Below are positions 63,360 to 64,000 of a stretch of DNA of 64,000 nucleotides, piece by piece. Source of the stretch: JAWLBM01 sp041687675 (GTDB lineage: Bacteria > Pseudomonadota > Alphaproteobacteria > Rhizobiales > Pleomorphomonadaceae); the NCBI GenBank assembly GCA_041687675.1, contig JAWLBM010000007.1, positions 1 to 64,000 of the forward strand, in the 5' to 3' direction. The translations under genes were made by a program, and so were the position numbers. Position 1 is the stretch's first letter, and every line of letters begins with the position of its first letter. The notes under the pieces were generated by a model, which made no database searches, was not told the DNA's origin, and saw nothing but the letters and a program-made list of their open reading frames with translations.

Positions 63360-64000
63360 TCAGCTGCCCTTGATGCGCTTGAAGGCGCGGGTCTGTTCGG
63401 TGAGCGCCACCTCGGCCGGCAGCCGCTCCATCGAGGAGGCGCCGTAGAAGCCGTGGCAGGTGGCGGTGTTCTTCAGGATGAACTCGGCGTCCCCGGGCAT
63501 CGCCACCGGCCCGCCGTGGACGAGGATGATGGCGTCCGGCTTGACCTTGAGCGCCGCCTCGGCCCAGCGGTCGACCAGCGCCGGGCAGTCCTCGAGCTTC
63601 AGCGCCGTCTCCGCCCCGATCGAGCCGCCGGTGGTGAGGCCGAGGTGGCAGACGATGACGTCGGCGCCGGCCCTGGCCATCGCGGTCGCGTCGTCCTCGC
63701 AGAAGACGTAGGGCGTGGTGAGCAGGCCCTTCTCCCGGGCCCTGGCGATCATGTCCACCTCCAGCCCGTAGGACATCCCGGTCTCCTCGAGGTTCGCCCG
63801 GAAGGTGCCGTCGATGAGGCCGACGGTCGGGAAGTTCTGCACGCCGGAGAAGCCGATGCGCTTCACCTCGTCGAGGAACACGTCCATCAGCCGGAACGGG
63901 TCTGTGGCGCAGACGCCGGCGAGCACCGGGGTGCGCTTCACCACCGGCAGGACCTCGGCCGCCATCTCGACGACGATGGCGTTGGCGTCGCCGTAGGGCA
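63360..64000 (-). CDS. Phosphoenolpyruvate hydrolase-like TIM-barrel protein, 5' end outside the window
   Basis: The frame is open to the right edge (about 213 codons seen); upstream of an internal ATG at 63965 the in-frame LPYGDANAIVVE continues the domain, so the start lies beyond 64000. Conserved parts are TPVLAGVCATDPFRLMDVFL, VQNFPTVGLIDGTFRANLEE, GADVIVCHLGLTTGGSIGAE and CHGFYGASSMERLPAE, the signature of the PEP_hydrolase/TIM-barrel family that is often found fused or adjacent to UPF0261 (Tm-1-like) proteins. It is 23 bp from the flotillin gene, so it is probably in the same operon. Confidence 0.8.
   Translation of the reverse strand, partial: PYGDANAIVVEMAAEVLPVVKRTPVLAGVCATDPFRLMDVFLDEVKRIGFSGVQNFPTVGLIDGTFRANLEETGMSYGLEVDMIARAREKGLLTTPYVFCEDDATAMARAGADVIVCHLGLTTGGSIGAETALKLEDCPALVDRWAEAALKVKPDAIILVHGGPVAMPGDAEFILKNTATCHGFYGASSMERLPAEVALTEQTRAFKRIKGS

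Noticed and set aside
60457..63447. A 996-codon Leu-rich repetitive frame on the plus strand
   Set aside because: It is the complement of the flotillin coiled-coil repeat (GAG/CTC codons) and has no independent signals.

Overview
The window reads as chromosomal or megaplasmid DNA of a high-GC alphaproteobacterium, probably of the Hyphomicrobiales (inference from the arsenite oxidase type, the CUT2 and Dpp style transporters, the Cox-like molybdenum hydroxylase cluster and IS families; no rRNA or other phylogenetic marker is present). Base composition and gene order split it in two. Positions 1 to about 29.8 kb form a mosaic of accessory modules separated by decayed insertion sequences. Positions 29.8 to 64 kb are visibly richer in GC, densely packed and almost free of mobile debris.

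Left part. At 1-11.75 kb lies the end of an integrated element. It holds a partial excisionase-like HTH gene, an unknown protein, a block of exported proteins (three tandem paralogues at 2.7-6.2 kb plus two proteins sharing another module), a LuxR-type regulator, a helicase remnant and a tyrosine integrase beside a tRNA 3' end that is the likely attachment site. An internally deleted IS3 copy follows (11.76-12.58 kb). Next comes a LacI-controlled sugar module (12.6-19.4 kb): a Gfo/Idh dehydrogenase, a TIM-barrel isomerase/epimerase and lacI run leftward, and a CUT2-type ABC transporter runs rightward. Both divergent promoters carry the same palindromic operator in the -35/-10 spacer. After an IS graveyard (19.5-20.4 kb) comes a peptide/nickel-type ABC module (20.6-29.0 kb) with a DMT exporter, an XRE-cupin regulator and an SDR dehydrogenase. 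It closes at an IS3 remnant (29.1 kb).

Right part. At 29.8-36.5 kb are an M24 peptidase, a beta-barrel protein, a class III aminotransferase, an FAD monooxygenase, an exported His-rich protein and a LysR regulator. At 36.6-48.7 kb is an arsenic island. Two convergent ars operons (arsR, Cys-tailed flavoprotein and MFS; arsR, arsC and acr3) are followed by aioX-aioS-aioR and aioB-aioA. The aioBA operon is preceded by a sigma-54 promoter with two phased inverted repeats, so arsenite would be sensed in the periplasm and oxidised there. At 48.8-50.2 kb are a LysR gene and a divergent cupin.

From the right edge back to 50.3 kb, twelve genes lie on the minus strand with overlaps or very short gaps: a PEP-hydrolase-like TIM barrel, a giant flotillin-like protein with eight exact-length 44-residue repeats, two SRPBCC proteins, a CoxM/CoxS/CoxL-type molybdenum hydroxylase whose large subunit is split into two coupled genes, the MoxR and VWA maturation pair, an amidohydrolase, an MBL-fold lactonase and an SMP-30/isochorismatase fusion. 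This looks like a catabolic operon for an unknown carbonyl, lactone or heterocyclic substrate and is the best candidate for an undescribed system here.
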